This document shows, in pieces, positions 35,446-43,877 of a stretch of DNA of 64,000 bases (position 1 is its first letter; every line of letters begins with the position of its first letter). Under the pieces are notes generated by a model. It had not been told where the DNA came from and did not search any database. It was given only the letters and a program-made list of their open reading frames with translations. The translations under genes were made by a program, and so were the position numbers. Origin of the DNA: Actinomadura rudentiformis. Its GTDB lineage: Bacteria; Actinomycetota; Actinomycetes; Streptosporangiales; Streptosporangiaceae. The stretch is taken from NCBI RefSeq assembly GCF_008923185.1, contig NZ_WBMT01000016.1, positions 186,001-250,000 of the forward strand. Reading direction: 5' to 3'.

Positions 35446-36123
35446 TCATCTGCGGTGAGGGCTGGGCGGCCTCATCATGCGGTTGGACACGACGTCGTCG
35501 ATGAGCCCGTACTCCTTGGCCTCGTCGGCGCTGTAGAACTTGTCCCGTTCGAGGTCGTCGCGAATCTGGCCGACCGGTCTGCCGGTGTGCTTGGCGAGCG
35601 CCTCCTCCAGCAGCTCCCGCATCCGCAGGAGCTCGTTCGCGACGATCTCCAGGTCGCTGGACTGCCCGCGGGTGCCCTCGATGCCCGGCTGGTGCAGCAT
35701 GATCCGGCAGTTGGGGAGGGCCAGCCGCTTGCCGGGGGTGCCGGCCGCGAGGATCAGCGCCGCCGCCGACGCGGCCTGCCCGAGGCACACGGTCTGGATC
35801 TCGGGCCGAATGAACATCATGGTGTCGTAGATCCCGGCCATCGAGGTGAACGAGCCGCCGGGGGAGTTGATGTAGATGCTGATGTCGCGGTCGGGGTCGA
35901 GGGTCTCCAGCGTGAGCAGCTGGGCGATGACGTCGTTGGCCGACGTGTCGTCCACCGGCACGCCGAGGAAGATGATCCGCTCCTGGAAGAGCTTGTTGAA
36001 CGGATCCATCTCCTTGACGCCGTAGGAGGTCCGTTCGGTGAAGGACGGCAGCACGTACCGTCCCTGGGTCGTGCCGGCGGGCTCGCCGGGAGTTCTATCG
36101 CGGGTCATATCGCGGGACATCAT
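35446..36123 (-). CDS. clpP: ATP-dependent Clp protease proteolytic subunit, catalytically complete
   Basis: The 225-residue product starts at ATG 36123, overlapping the preceding ClpP-like gene as ATGA. The whole catalytic triad is present: Ser119 in LGQAASAAAL, His144 in IMLHQPG, Asp194 in LERDKFYSADEA. The hydrophobic ring segment GVKEMDPFNKLFQERIIFLG and handle sequence are normal. It should form a heptameric ring with, or stacked on, the inactive partner and degrade proteins fed by a Clp ATPase encoded elsewhere. It corresponds to the second, accessory clpP operon of actinomycetes rather than the housekeeping one next to tig/clpX (inference). Confidence 0.9.
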   Translation of the reverse strand: MMSRDMTRDRTPGEPAGTTQGRYVLPSFTERTSYGVKEMDPFNKLFQERIIFLGVPVDDTSANDVIAQLLTLETLDPDRDISIYINSPGGSFTSMAGIYDTMMFIRPEIQTVCLGQAASAAALILAAGTPGKRLALPNCRIMLHQPGIEGTRGQSSDLEIVANELLRMRELLEEALAKHTGRPVGQIRDDLERDKFYSADEAKEYGLIDDVVSNRMMRPPSPHRR

Positions 36124-36788
36124 GTCAGTCCCGGGGGTGCCATGCCGGCCACGTCGTGCACGAAGCCGTACGCGAGGGCCTGGGTGGCGGTGAAGATGCG
36201 CCTCCGTTCGGCGTCGTCCCGGATCTCCTCGACCGCCCGCCCGGTGACCTCCGACAACCGCTGGTACAGCGCCGCGATGAGCCGCCGGTGCTCCTTCTCC
36301 CGCATCGCGAGCTCCGCGGCCGTCCCGTCGAACCCCTGCGTGGGCTCGTCCAGCCGCAGCACGGCGTGCCGGGTCATCTCGCGCCGCTGCGCGGACGCCA
36401 GCACCGCCAGCGCCGCGCCGCCGACCTCCCCCACCACCAGCGCGTGGACGGGGCACCTGAGCACGTCGATGGTGTCGACCAGGCTGAACGCGGCGTCCAG
36501 CGTCATGTCCCGGGCCCGCAGATGCATCGTGATGGGCCCGTCGCCGAGCGCGTCCAGGGTCATGAGCTCCGAGCACACCTCGGTGGCGCGTTCCCCGTCC
36601 AGCTCGCCGTAGACCATCACCATGCGGGGCCGGCGGAGCGGATGGACCTCATAGGTGGTGACCCGGATCGGTGTCAGCGCATCGTCCGCGTGGGATCTGA
36701 CGAGCGGCTCCTCTTCGAACGGGGTGAATCCCGGCCGGAACGGCCGTGGGTCGCGAGGCGGTGGCTCCGGCGGAAACGAGGCGCTCAT
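36120..36788 (-). CDS. ClpP-like subunit that has lost all three catalytic residues
   Basis: The 222-residue product starts at ATG 36788 with GGAAGGG 5 nt before; a start 16 codons upstream has no ribosome site. It aligns along its length with the neighbouring ClpP, but Ser is Gly (GEVGGAAL for GQAASAAA), His is Asp (VLRLDEPT for IMLHQPG) and Asp is Arg (AERRRI for LERDKF). The N-terminus is Pro-rich and lacks the usual axial-loop sequence. It is probably a structural or regulatory ring subunit, like ClpR of plants and cyanobacteria. It precedes and is coupled to the active subunit. Confidence 0.85.
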   Translation of the reverse strand: MSASFPPEPPPRDPRPFRPGFTPFEEEPLVRSHADDALTPIRVTTYEVHPLRRPRMVMVYGELDGERATEVCSELMTLDALGDGPITMHLRARDMTLDAAFSLVDTIDVLRCPVHALVVGEVGGAALAVLASAQRREMTRHAVLRLDEPTQGFDGTAAELAMREKEHRRLIAALYQRLSEVTGRAVEEIRDDAERRRIFTATQALAYGFVHDVAGMAPPGLT

Positions 36789-36813
36789 ATATACCCTTCC
36801 CGGATCGACGTTA

Positions 36814-36829
36814 TCTCTCGTTCGAGAGA
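36814..36829. promoter_or_regulatory. 16-bp palindromic operator upstream of the clpP pair
   Basis: TCTCTCG (36814-36820), TT, CGAGAGA (36823-36829) form perfect 7-bp arms. The site is 25 nt upstream of the preferred start, so it overlaps the probable promoter or 5' end. Accessory clpP operons are controlled by dedicated regulators (PopR, ClgR in Streptomyces). The sequence here is not the textbook form of either as I remember them. Confidence 0.6.
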
Positions 36830-36890
36830 ACACCAAGGGGTACGGGCTGGTGCGATGCGCCGGGCTTGGTGATGGCGGCCGGGCATGGTG

Positions 36891-36935
36891 ACGGGCGGCC
36901 GGGCATGGTGTGGGTGTCCATGCCCGGCCGCCCGT
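36891..36935 (-). terminator. strong hairpin terminator after glpK
   Basis: Perfect 18-bp arms (36891-36908 and 36918-36935) enclose a 9-nt loop, ending 4 nt from the glpK stop. The stem is extremely GC-rich with no U tract, as is usual in actinomycetes. A partial second copy of the left arm, GGCGGCCGGGCATGGTG, lies at 36874-36890, so the arm was duplicated. Confidence 0.85.
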
Positions 36936-36939
36936 GGCT

Positions 36940-38466
36940 CTACGGCACGTCCACCCAGTCCAGGGTGCGGCTGACGGCCTTCTTCCAACCGGCGTAGCCG
37001 GTCTCGCGCTGTTCGTCAGTCCACTCGGGCTGCCAGCGCTTGTCCTCGTTCCAGTTCTGCTTGAGCTCGTCGGTGTTCTTCCAGAATCCGACGGCGAGGC
37101 CCGCGGCGTAGGCCGCGCCCAGGGCGGTGGTCTCGGCGACGACCGGCTTGGAGACCGGGACGCCGAGGATGTCGGCCTGGAGCTGCATGCACAGCTCGTT
37201 GGCGGTGACGCCGCCGTCCACGCGGAGCACGTCCAGGGTGACCCCGGAGTCCTGGCGCATGGCCTCGACGACGTCGCGCGTCTGGTAGCAGATGGACTCG
37301 AGGGTGGCGCGGGCGAGGTGGGCGTTGGTGTTGAAGCGGGAGAGACCGACGATCGCGCCGCGCGCGTCCGATCGCCAGTACGGGGCGAAGAGGCCGGAGA
37401 ACGCCGGGACGAAGTAGACGCCGCCGTTGTCCTCGACCTGGCGGGCGAGGGACTCGCTCTGCGACGCGCCGGAGATGATCCCGAGCTGGTCGCGCAGCCA
37501 CTGGACGGCCGACCCGGTGACCGCGATCGATCCTTCGAGCGCGTAGACGGGCTTGTCCGAGCCGAACTGGTAGCAGACCGTGGTGAGCAGGCCGTTCTTG
37601 GAACGCACCGGCTCGGTGCCGGTGTTGAGCAGGAGGAAGTTGCCGGTGCCGTAGGTGTTCTTGGCCTCGCCGGGGGAGAAGCACACCTGGCCGACGGTGG
37701 CGGCCTGCTGGTCGCCGAGGATCCCGGAGATCGGCACCTCGCCGCCGAGCGGTCCGTCCGCGCGCGTCATCCCGTACGGCTCGGGCGTGGAGGACGGCTT
37801 GATCTCCGGCAGCATGGCGCGGGGGATGCCGAAGAAGGACAGCAGCTCGTCGTCCCAGTCCAGCGTCTCAAGGTCCATCAGCATGGTGCGGCTGGCGTTG
37901 GTCGGATCGGTGACGTGCACGCCGCCGTCGGTGCCGCCGGTCAGGTTCCACACGATCCAGGTGTCGGTCGTTCCGAAGATCGCGTCACCCGCCTCGGCGG
38001 CCTCGGCGACACCCTCGACGTTCTCCAGGATCCACTGGATCTTCCCGCCGGAGAAGTAGGTTGCCGGGGGCAGGCCCGCCTTGCGGCGGATGACGTCGCC
38101 GCGGCCGTCCCTGTCGAGTGCGGCGGCGATCCGGTCGGTACGGGTGTCCTGCCACACGATCGCGTTGTAGTAGGGGCGGCCCGTCCGCTTGTTCCAGACG
38201 AGGCTGGTCTCGCGCTGGTTGGTGATGCCCAGCGCGGCCAAGTCGGCCGAGGTGAGGTTGGCCTTGTTGAGGGCGGTCTGGATAACGGCGCGGGTGCGTT
38301 CCCAGATCTCGGTGGGGTTGTGCTCGACCCAGCCCGCCTGCGGCAGGATCTGCTCGTGTTCGAGCTGGTGGCGGGCGATCTCGTTGCCGCCGTGGTCGAA
38401 GATCATGAAGCGCGTGCTGGTCGTTCCCTGGTCGATCGCGCCGACGTAGTCCGCCATGCGGGTCAC
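36940..38466 (-). CDS. glpK: glycerol kinase 1
   Basis: The 508-residue product is full length. Conserved blocks are VGAIDQGTTSTRFMIFDH (phosphate-1 loop), GITNQRETSLVWNK, GRPYYNAIVWQDTRTD, the catalytic Asp in GDQQAATVGQ, and VDGGVTANELCMQLQADI. It phosphorylates glycerol to sn-glycerol 3-phosphate. GTG 38466 has AGAGGA close by; ATG 38457 (MADYVGAIDQ) is an alternative. It lies downstream of glpF in the same operon, 61 nt apart, with a stop-spanning repeat in the gap. The hairpin at 36891 ends the transcript. Confidence 0.95.
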   Translation of the reverse strand: MTRMADYVGAIDQGTTSTRFMIFDHGGNEIARHQLEHEQILPQAGWVEHNPTEIWERTRAVIQTALNKANLTSADLAALGITNQRETSLVWNKRTGRPYYNAIVWQDTRTDRIAAALDRDGRGDVIRRKAGLPPATYFSGGKIQWILENVEGVAEAAEAGDAIFGTTDTWIVWNLTGGTDGGVHVTDPTNASRTMLMDLETLDWDDELLSFFGIPRAMLPEIKPSSTPEPYGMTRADGPLGGEVPISGILGDQQAATVGQVCFSPGEAKNTYGTGNFLLLNTGTEPVRSKNGLLTTVCYQFGSDKPVYALEGSIAVTGSAVQWLRDQLGIISGASQSESLARQVEDNGGVYFVPAFSGLFAPYWRSDARGAIVGLSRFNTNAHLARATLESICYQTRDVVEAMRQDSGVTLDVLRVDGGVTANELCMQLQADILGVPVSKPVVAETTALGAAYAAGLAVGFWKNTDELKQNWNEDKRWQPEWTDEQRETGYAGWKKAVSRTLDWVDVP

Positions 38467-38501
38467 TGTTCCTCTCGAGGTCTGTCGACCGCCTTGGGAA
38501 A

Positions 38502-38543
38502 GGCGGTCTTGATCAGGCGGGCTTGGATCAGGCGGTCTTGGCC
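38502..38543 (+). repeat. stop-spanning ~15-nt repeat, three copies (glpF gene end)
   Basis: GGCGGTCTTGATCA (38502-38515), GGCGGGCTTGGATCA (38516-38530) and GGCGGTCTTGGCC (38531-38543) follow each other. The TGA of glpF (minus strand, 38530-38528) is in the middle copy, so about two copies were added between glpF and glpK. Confidence 0.85.
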
Positions 38544-39364
38544 GCGGGCTCGGCGGGGATGGGCGCCGCCGGCTGCGGCTCAGGCTCGGGCTCGTCGGGG
38601 AGGAAGCGGCCGATGAGCATCTGGTAGAGGCCCGCGCCGACCAGTGCTCCGATCAGCGGGCCGATGATGGGCACCCAGAAGTACAGATCGCCGTACTGAT
38701 CCTTCCAGGCGCCTTCGTATCCGGTGATGAACGAGGCCAGCCGCGGCCCGAAGTCGCGCGCCGGGTTGATCGCGTAGCCGGCGTCGGTGCCCCAGGCCAT
38801 CCCGATCGCGACCACGACCAGGCCGATGACGAACGGCGTGAGGTTGGCGAGCGGCGGCGAGTTGCGGATGTCGGTGAGGACGAGGATGAGGAAGAGCAGG
38901 ATGGCGGTGCCGATGATCTGGTCGCGCAGGGCGCCCCAGGTGTGCACGGGCAGCGTGCCGTTGCCGGGAAGCGTGGAGAAGACGCCCTGGGTCTTGATGG
39001 TGTGGTCGGGGTCGACCTTCGCCAGCACCTCGGAGTAGTTCCAGCGCACGATGAGCGCCGCGACGAACGCGCCCAGGGTCTGGGCCAGCGTGTACGGCAG
39101 CACCTTGCGCCACGAGAAGCCCTTGAAGACCGCCAGCGCGAACGTGACCGCCGGATTGAGATGCGCGCCGCTGAGCCGGCCCGCCACGTACACGCCGAGC
39201 GTGACGCCCAGGCCCCACGCCCACGCGATGCTGTCGTGATCGCCGATCCCGCCCGCCGCGACCTGCGCCACGACACCGACTCCGAACAGGATCAGGATCA
39301 TCGTCCCGGCGAACTCGGCGGCGAGTTCCGCCGCGGTCCCAGGGATTTTCGGTCGCTCCGCCAT
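38528..39364 (-). CDS. glpF: glycerol facilitator (MIP family aquaglyceroporin)
   Basis: The 278-residue product starts at ATG 39364 with GAGGAGGAA before it. Six membrane segments and both NPA half-helices are visible: SGAHLNPAVTF and GYAINPARDFGPR. The Asp after the second NPAR marks the glycerol-conducting subgroup rather than pure water channels. A Pro/Glu-rich C-terminal tail is cytoplasmic. It brings glycerol to the adjacent kinase. Two copies of the IclR palindrome lie in the upstream region shared with iclR1. Confidence 0.93.
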   Translation of the reverse strand: MAERPKIPGTAAELAAEFAGTMILILFGVGVVAQVAAGGIGDHDSIAWAWGLGVTLGVYVAGRLSGAHLNPAVTFALAVFKGFSWRKVLPYTLAQTLGAFVAALIVRWNYSEVLAKVDPDHTIKTQGVFSTLPGNGTLPVHTWGALRDQIIGTAILLFLILVLTDIRNSPPLANLTPFVIGLVVVAIGMAWGTDAGYAINPARDFGPRLASFITGYEGAWKDQYGDLYFWVPIIGPLIGALVGAGLYQMLIGRFLPDEPEPEPQPAAPIPAEPAAKTA

Positions 39365-39489
39365 GCTTCCTCCTCGACGTGACGGCCCCGGCCCGCAGGC
39401 CGGGAATGCTCGATCCATGAGGTGGGGTGACCTGCCTCACGGTCGCAACCGGACGCTAGGTCCCGTAAAAGAGCCGGTCAAGGAACAGG

Positions 39490-39506
39490 TGTCGACATTG
39501 TCGAAC
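39490..39506. promoter_or_regulatory. IclR/GylR-type operator, glpF side
   Basis: TGTCGACATTGTCGAAC matches the perfect palindrome at 44699 in 15 of 17 positions. It is 125 nt upstream of the glpF start and 141 nt upstream of iclR1, suited to control of the glpF-glpK promoter. Confidence 0.75.
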
Positions 39507-39603
39507 AGGGATCGCGGAAGTGCCGTCCGTGGGCGCCGTCCTGGTGACACGCGTCACAGGTCAGCCGACATTTCGGGCTTCTGTCTCGCCCATCTCGCAT
39601 AAA

Positions 39604-39620
39604 TGCCGACATTGTCGAAT
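39604..39620. promoter_or_regulatory. IclR/GylR-type operator, iclR1 side
   Basis: TGCCGACATTGTCGAAT matches the 17-bp palindrome in 13 of 17 positions, with differences only in the outer bases. It is 27 nt upstream of the iclR1 start, consistent with autoregulation of the iclR1-glpK2 operon. Confidence 0.65.
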
Positions 39621-39647
39621 GAACGTTGACGTGGTTAGGTGGGCCGC

Positions 39648-40418
39648 ATGCCGGGACCTGTGCAGTCGATCGAGCGGGCGGCAGCCATCCTGCGGCTGCT
39701 CGCCCGTGGTTCGGGTCGCCACAGCCTGGGTGAGATCGCCGGTTCGCTGGGACTCGCCCGCGGCACGGCCCACGGCATCCTGCGCACCCTGCAAGGGGTC
39801 GGCTTCGTCGAGCAGGACGAGGCCACCGGCAAGTACCAGCTGGGTGCGGCCCTTCTGCACCTGGGCACGAGCTATCTGGACGTCAACGAGCTGCGGTCCC
39901 GCGCGATCAACTGGGCGGACGCGCTGGCGGCGCGCAGCGGCGAGGCCGTCCGGATCGGCACGCTGCTGGACGGCCAGGTCCTGGTGGTGCACCACGTGTT
40001 CCGCCCGGACGACACCCTGCAGGCGCTCGACGTCGGCACGCTCGTGCCACTGCACGCGACGGCGCTCGGCAAGGTCCTGCTCGCGTACGACACGACCGTC
40101 ACGGCGGAGCTTCTGGCGATGCCGGAGCTGACCGCCTACAGCCGGCACACGATCACATCGTCCCAGGTCCTGACCCGTACCCTGAAAGAGATCCGGGACG
40201 GCGGCTGGGCGGCCGAGGCCGAGGAGTTCACCGTCGGGGAGGCGGGGGTGGCCGCGCCGATCCGCGGCCACGGCGGCCTGGTGGTCGGCGCCATCGGCAT
40301 CTCGGGGGCGGTGGAGCGGATCTGCGACGTCCGCGGCCGTCCCCAACCGAAACTGGTGACCTTCGTGCGCGATGCCGCGCGGGCGGTCTCCCGAGACCTC
40401 GGAGCCTCCCGGTGGTGA
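39648..40418 (+). CDS. gylR: IclR-family regulator of glycerol genes (GylR-like), copy 1
   Basis: The 256-residue product starts at ATG 39648 with GGTGGG before it; GTG 39639 is less likely. It has an N-terminal winged helix (SIERAAAILRLLARGSGRHSLGEIAGSLGLARGTAHGILRTLQ) and an IclR effector domain (PLHATALGKVLLAYD, GWAAEAEEFTVGEAGVAAPIR, AIGISGAVERI). It closely resembles the second IclR protein at 43.9 kb. In Streptomyces, GylR represses the glycerol operon until induced. The next gene is a glycerol kinase, and the operators flank this gene. Confidence 0.88.
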   Translation: MPGPVQSIERAAAILRLLARGSGRHSLGEIAGSLGLARGTAHGILRTLQGVGFVEQDEATGKYQLGAALLHLGTSYLDVNELRSRAINWADALAARSGEAVRIGTLLDGQVLVVHHVFRPDDTLQALDVGTLVPLHATALGKVLLAYDTTVTAELLAMPELTAYSRHTITSSQVLTRTLKEIRDGGWAAEAEEFTVGEAGVAAPIRGHGGLVVGAIGISGAVERICDVRGRPQPKLVTFVRDAARAVSRDLGASRW

Positions 40419-40450
40419 GGCCCGCCTACCCTATGTGGGAGTAGGAATCC

Positions 40451-41962
40451 ATGACAGAGCGTTACGTGATGGCCGTCGACCAGGGCACGACCTCGACCCG
40501 GTGCATCCTCTTCGATCACAGCGGCCGGCTCGTGTCGGTGACCCAGCGCGAGCACAAGCAACATTTCCCGAGACCCGGCTGGGTCGAGCACGACGCCATG
40601 GAGATCTGGCGCAACGTCGAGCGCATTGCGCCCGAGGCCATCGCGCAGGCGGGCGCCACGCCCGACCAGGTCGCCGCGATCGGCATCGCCAACCAGCGCG
40701 AGACGACCCTGCTGTGGGACCGCCACACCGGCGAGCCGATCGGCCGGGCGATCGTCTGGCAGGACACCCGCACCGACGCCCTGGTCGAGGAGATGGCCGC
40801 CGAACCGTTCGCCGAGGAGGTCCACCGGCGGTGCGGCATCCCCGTGGCGACCTACTTCTCCGCGCCGCGCATCCGCTGGCTGCTGGACAACACTCCGGAC
40901 CTGCGTGAACGCGCGGAGCGCGGGGATGTGCTGTTCGGCACGATGGAGAGCTGGCTGATCTGGAACCTCACCGGCGGCCCTGACGGCGGACGCCACCTCA
41001 CCGACGTCACCAACGCCAGCCGCACCCTGCTGATGGATCTCGCCACGCTCGCCTGGGACGACGAGCTGCTGGCCTACTTCGGCGTCCCGCGGGCCATGCT
41101 GCCGGAGATCGGGCCCTCCACGGAGGTCTACGGCACGGCCACCCGGGTCGTGCCCGGCGTCCGGATCGGGGCGGCGCTCGGCGACCAGCAGGCCGCGCTG
41201 TTCGGGCAGACGAGCTTCGCCCCCGGCGAGGCCAAGTGCACGTACGGAACGGGCAGCTTCCTGCTGCTCAACACCGGCACCGAACCGGTCCGTTCGACGC
41301 ACGGCCTGCTCACCACGGTCGGCTACAAGATCGGCAACGAGCCGGCCGTGTACGCGCTGGAGGGCTCCATCGCGATCACCGGCGCCCTGGTCCAGTGGTT
41401 CCGCGACGGGCTCGGCCTCATCGCCACCGCCCCGGAGATCGAGACCCTGGCGCGGACGGTCGACGACAACGGCGGCTGTTACATCGTCCCGGCGTTCTCC
41501 GGGCTGTTCGCGCCGCACTGGAGGAGCGAGGCGCGCGGCATCATCGTCGGGCTGACCTCGTACATCACCAAGGGCCACCTGGCGCGCGCCGTGCTGGAGG
41601 CGACCGGCTGGCAGACGCGCGAGGTCGTCGACGCCATGAACGCCGACTCCGGCATCGCCCTCAAGTCGCTCAAGGTCGACGGCGGGATGACCGCCGACAA
41701 CCTGCTCATGCAGTTCATCGCCGACGTGCTCGACGTCCCGGTCGTACGCCCGATGGCCGCCGAGACGGTCTCGCTCGGCGCCGCGTACGCGGCGGGCCTG
41801 GCCGTCGGCTACTGGCCCGACCTGGAGGGGCTGCGCCGCAACTGGCATCGGGCCAGCCAGTGGCTGCCCGGCATGGACCCCGAGTACCGGGAGACCGAGT
41901 ACGACAACTGGCGGCGCGCGGTCGAACGCACCTTCGACTGGATCAGACCCGCCAAGCACTAG
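40451..41962 (+). CDS. glpK: glycerol kinase 2
   Basis: The 503-residue product is a complete FGGY kinase: MAVDQGTTSTRCILFDH, GIANQRETTLLWDRHTGEP, AIVWQDTRTD, LGDQQAALFGQ, TYGTGSFLLLNTG and KVDGGMTADNLLMQFIADV. It clearly differs from the kinase at 36.9-38.5 kb in the middle and C-terminal parts, so it is a diverged paralogue rather than a fresh duplicate. It starts 33 nt after iclR1 and should be cotranscribed with it. Either both kinases serve glycerol or this one has shifted to a related polyol. The 3' end is duplicated. Confidence 0.93.
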   Translation: MTERYVMAVDQGTTSTRCILFDHSGRLVSVTQREHKQHFPRPGWVEHDAMEIWRNVERIAPEAIAQAGATPDQVAAIGIANQRETTLLWDRHTGEPIGRAIVWQDTRTDALVEEMAAEPFAEEVHRRCGIPVATYFSAPRIRWLLDNTPDLRERAERGDVLFGTMESWLIWNLTGGPDGGRHLTDVTNASRTLLMDLATLAWDDELLAYFGVPRAMLPEIGPSTEVYGTATRVVPGVRIGAALGDQQAALFGQTSFAPGEAKCTYGTGSFLLLNTGTEPVRSTHGLLTTVGYKIGNEPAVYALEGSIAITGALVQWFRDGLGLIATAPEIETLARTVDDNGGCYIVPAFSGLFAPHWRSEARGIIVGLTSYITKGHLARAVLEATGWQTREVVDAMNADSGIALKSLKVDGGMTADNLLMQFIADVLDVPVVRPMAAETVSLGAAYAAGLAVGYWPDLEGLRRNWHRASQWLPGMDPEYRETEYDNWRRAVERTFDWIRPAKH

Positions 41963-41999
41963 CACGCACGCCCGGCAGCTACTAGCACGCCCGGCAGCT
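41958..41999 (+). repeat. stop-spanning tandem duplication (glpK2 gene end)
   Basis: ACTAGCACGC-(ACGC)-CCGGCAGCT at 41958-41980 is followed by ACTAGCACGCCCGGCAGCT at 41981-41999. The TAG of glpK2 is in copy 1. Copy 1 also carries an internal 4-nt duplication. Confidence 0.85.
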
Positions 42000-42055
42000 G
42001 CGGCCGGTGCCCTTCACAGAGTGGGCACCGGCCCGTGTACGGATGGAACCGGGGG

Positions 42056-43759
42056 TCAGGCGACCTTTTCGCCGCCGGCCCGCATGCTCACCGCGGCCTG
42101 GTCGTCGGGCTGCTCCTCGGCGCGGCGCTCGGCCTCCACCTGCTGGACGTAGGCGGCGGCCTCGTCGGCGATCCGTTCCGCGTCCCATCCCAGCACGCCG
42201 CCGATCAGGGTCGCGGTCACCTCCGCCGACGCGGTGCCGCGGTCCCGGGACTCGATGGAGACACGGGTCCGGCGGGCGAGCACGTCCTCGACGGTGCGCG
42301 CGCCCTCGTGCGTGGCGGCGTAGACGACCTCCGCCCGGAGGTAGGCGTCGCCGCTGGGGAGCGGCTCGGCGAGGGAGGGGTCGGCGGCGATGAACGCCAG
42401 CACCTCGTCGACCAGCGTGCCGTACCGCCGCAGGAGCTGCGCGATCCGGCGGACCGGGAGGCCGGTCTGCCGGGCGAGGGTCTCCCGGCGGTTCCACATC
42501 GCCTTGAACCCGTCCGCGCCGACCAGGGGCACGTCCTCGGTCACCGACTCCGGCACGCGTTCGTCGGCGAGCCCGCGCACGGCCTCGTCGACCGCGTCCT
42601 TGGCCATCACGCGGTAGGTCGTGTACTTGCCTCCCGCGACGACGACGAGACCGGGCACGGGCGTGCCGACCAGGTGCTCGCGGGACAGCTTGGCGGTCTG
42701 GTCGGAGGCCCCCGACAGCAGCGGGCGCAGACCCGCATACACGCCCTCGATGTCGTCCTTGGTGAGCGGGTCGGCCAGGACGCGGTTGGCGTGCTCCAGC
42801 AGGTAGTCGATGTCGGCCGCGGTGGCGGTGGGGTGCTCCTTGTCGAGGTCCCAGTCGGTGTCGGTGGTGCCGACGATCCAGTGCCGCGCCCACGGGATGA
42901 CGAACAGGACGCTCTTCTCCGTGCGCAGGATCAGCCCGCTGGACGAGTCGATGCGGTCGCGCGGCACGAGCAGGTGGACGCCCTTGGACGCGCGGACGTG
43001 GACGCTGGCGGCCTCGGCCAGTGCCTGGGTCTCGTCGGTCCACACCCCGGTGGCGCTGATGACCTGCCGCGCCCGTACCTCGATCTCCTCGCCCGACTCC
43101 TGGTCGGCCACGACCGCGCCGACGACGCGTTCGCCGTCGCGCAGGTAGCGCACGACCCGGGCCCGGTTGGCGACGAGCGCGCCGTAGGACGCCGCGGTGC
43201 GGATCAGCGACATGGTGTGCCGGGCGTCGTCGACCTGCGCGTCCCAGTACTGGACGGCGCCCACGAGGGAGTCGGGGTCGAGACCGGGGGCGACCTTGAG
43301 CGCGCCCTTCTTGGTCAGGTGGCGGTGGTGCGGCATCCCCCGTGAGATGCGCCCGGAGGCGCTCATCGTGTCGTAAAGCAGGACGCCTGCCCCGACGTAG
43401 GGGCGCTCCCAGACACGGTGGGTCAGCGGGTAAAGGAAGGGAACGGGCCGGACCAGATGCGGAGCGAGGCGCTGGACCATCAGGCCGCGCTCCCGGAGCG
43501 CCTCGTGCACCAGGGCGAAGTCCAGCATTTCCAGATATCGCAGGCCGCCGTGGATGAGCTTGCTGGCGCGGCTCGACGTGCCCGAGGCCCAGTCACGGGC
43601 CTCGACCAGTCCGACGCTCAGCCCGCGGGTCGCGGCGTCCACCGCCGACCCGGCGCCGACCACCCCGCCTCCGACGACCAGGACGTCGAGCTCCTCGCCC
43701 GACCCCATCTCACGTAGCGCTCGGGCCCGCAGGGCGGGCGACAGTTCCACCGGCTTCAC
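42056..43759 (-). CDS. glpD: aerobic glycerol-3-phosphate dehydrogenase
   Basis: The 567-residue FAD enzyme starts with GTG after GAGGAG. The dinucleotide-binding motif is VLVVGGGVVGAGSAVDAATRG (residues ~26-46). SGTSSRASKLIHGGLRYLE, FVIPWARHWIVGTTDTDWD and a C-terminal DAO_C domain (LLRRYGTLVDEVLAFIAADP) complete the family pattern. It oxidises glycerol 3-phosphate to dihydroxyacetone phosphate at the inner membrane and passes electrons to quinone. It is divergent from iclR2, with a GylR-type operator between. The product of both glycerol kinases and of the glycerophosphodiesterase at 51 kb feeds it. Confidence 0.95.
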   Translation of the reverse strand: MKPVELSPALRARALREMGSGEELDVLVVGGGVVGAGSAVDAATRGLSVGLVEARDWASGTSSRASKLIHGGLRYLEMLDFALVHEALRERGLMVQRLAPHLVRPVPFLYPLTHRVWERPYVGAGVLLYDTMSASGRISRGMPHHRHLTKKGALKVAPGLDPDSLVGAVQYWDAQVDDARHTMSLIRTAASYGALVANRARVVRYLRDGERVVGAVVADQESGEEIEVRARQVISATGVWTDETQALAEAASVHVRASKGVHLLVPRDRIDSSSGLILRTEKSVLFVIPWARHWIVGTTDTDWDLDKEHPTATAADIDYLLEHANRVLADPLTKDDIEGVYAGLRPLLSGASDQTAKLSREHLVGTPVPGLVVVAGGKYTTYRVMAKDAVDEAVRGLADERVPESVTEDVPLVGADGFKAMWNRRETLARQTGLPVRRIAQLLRRYGTLVDEVLAFIAADPSLAEPLPSGDAYLRAEVVYAATHEGARTVEDVLARRTRVSIESRDRGTASAEVTATLIGGVLGWDAERIADEAAAYVQQVEAERRAEEQPDDQAAVSMRAGGEKVA

Positions 43760-43837
43760 CGTTCAGCTCCTCGTGCTCGGGGACGGAACGCCGTGCTCTT
43801 CGAGATATGGCACGGGGCAAGACCCGTACTGAATTGA

Positions 43838-43854
43838 GTATGACAATGTCGAAC
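43838..43854. promoter_or_regulatory. IclR/GylR-type operator between glpD and iclR2
   Basis: GTATGACAATGTCGAAC matches the palindrome (opposite orientation of the central base) in 15 of 17 positions. It is 78 nt upstream of glpD and 23 nt upstream of the likely iclR2 start, so one bound dimer could control both. Confidence 0.75.
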
Positions 43855-43877
43855 AAGGTACACGCTACGCTATGGGG

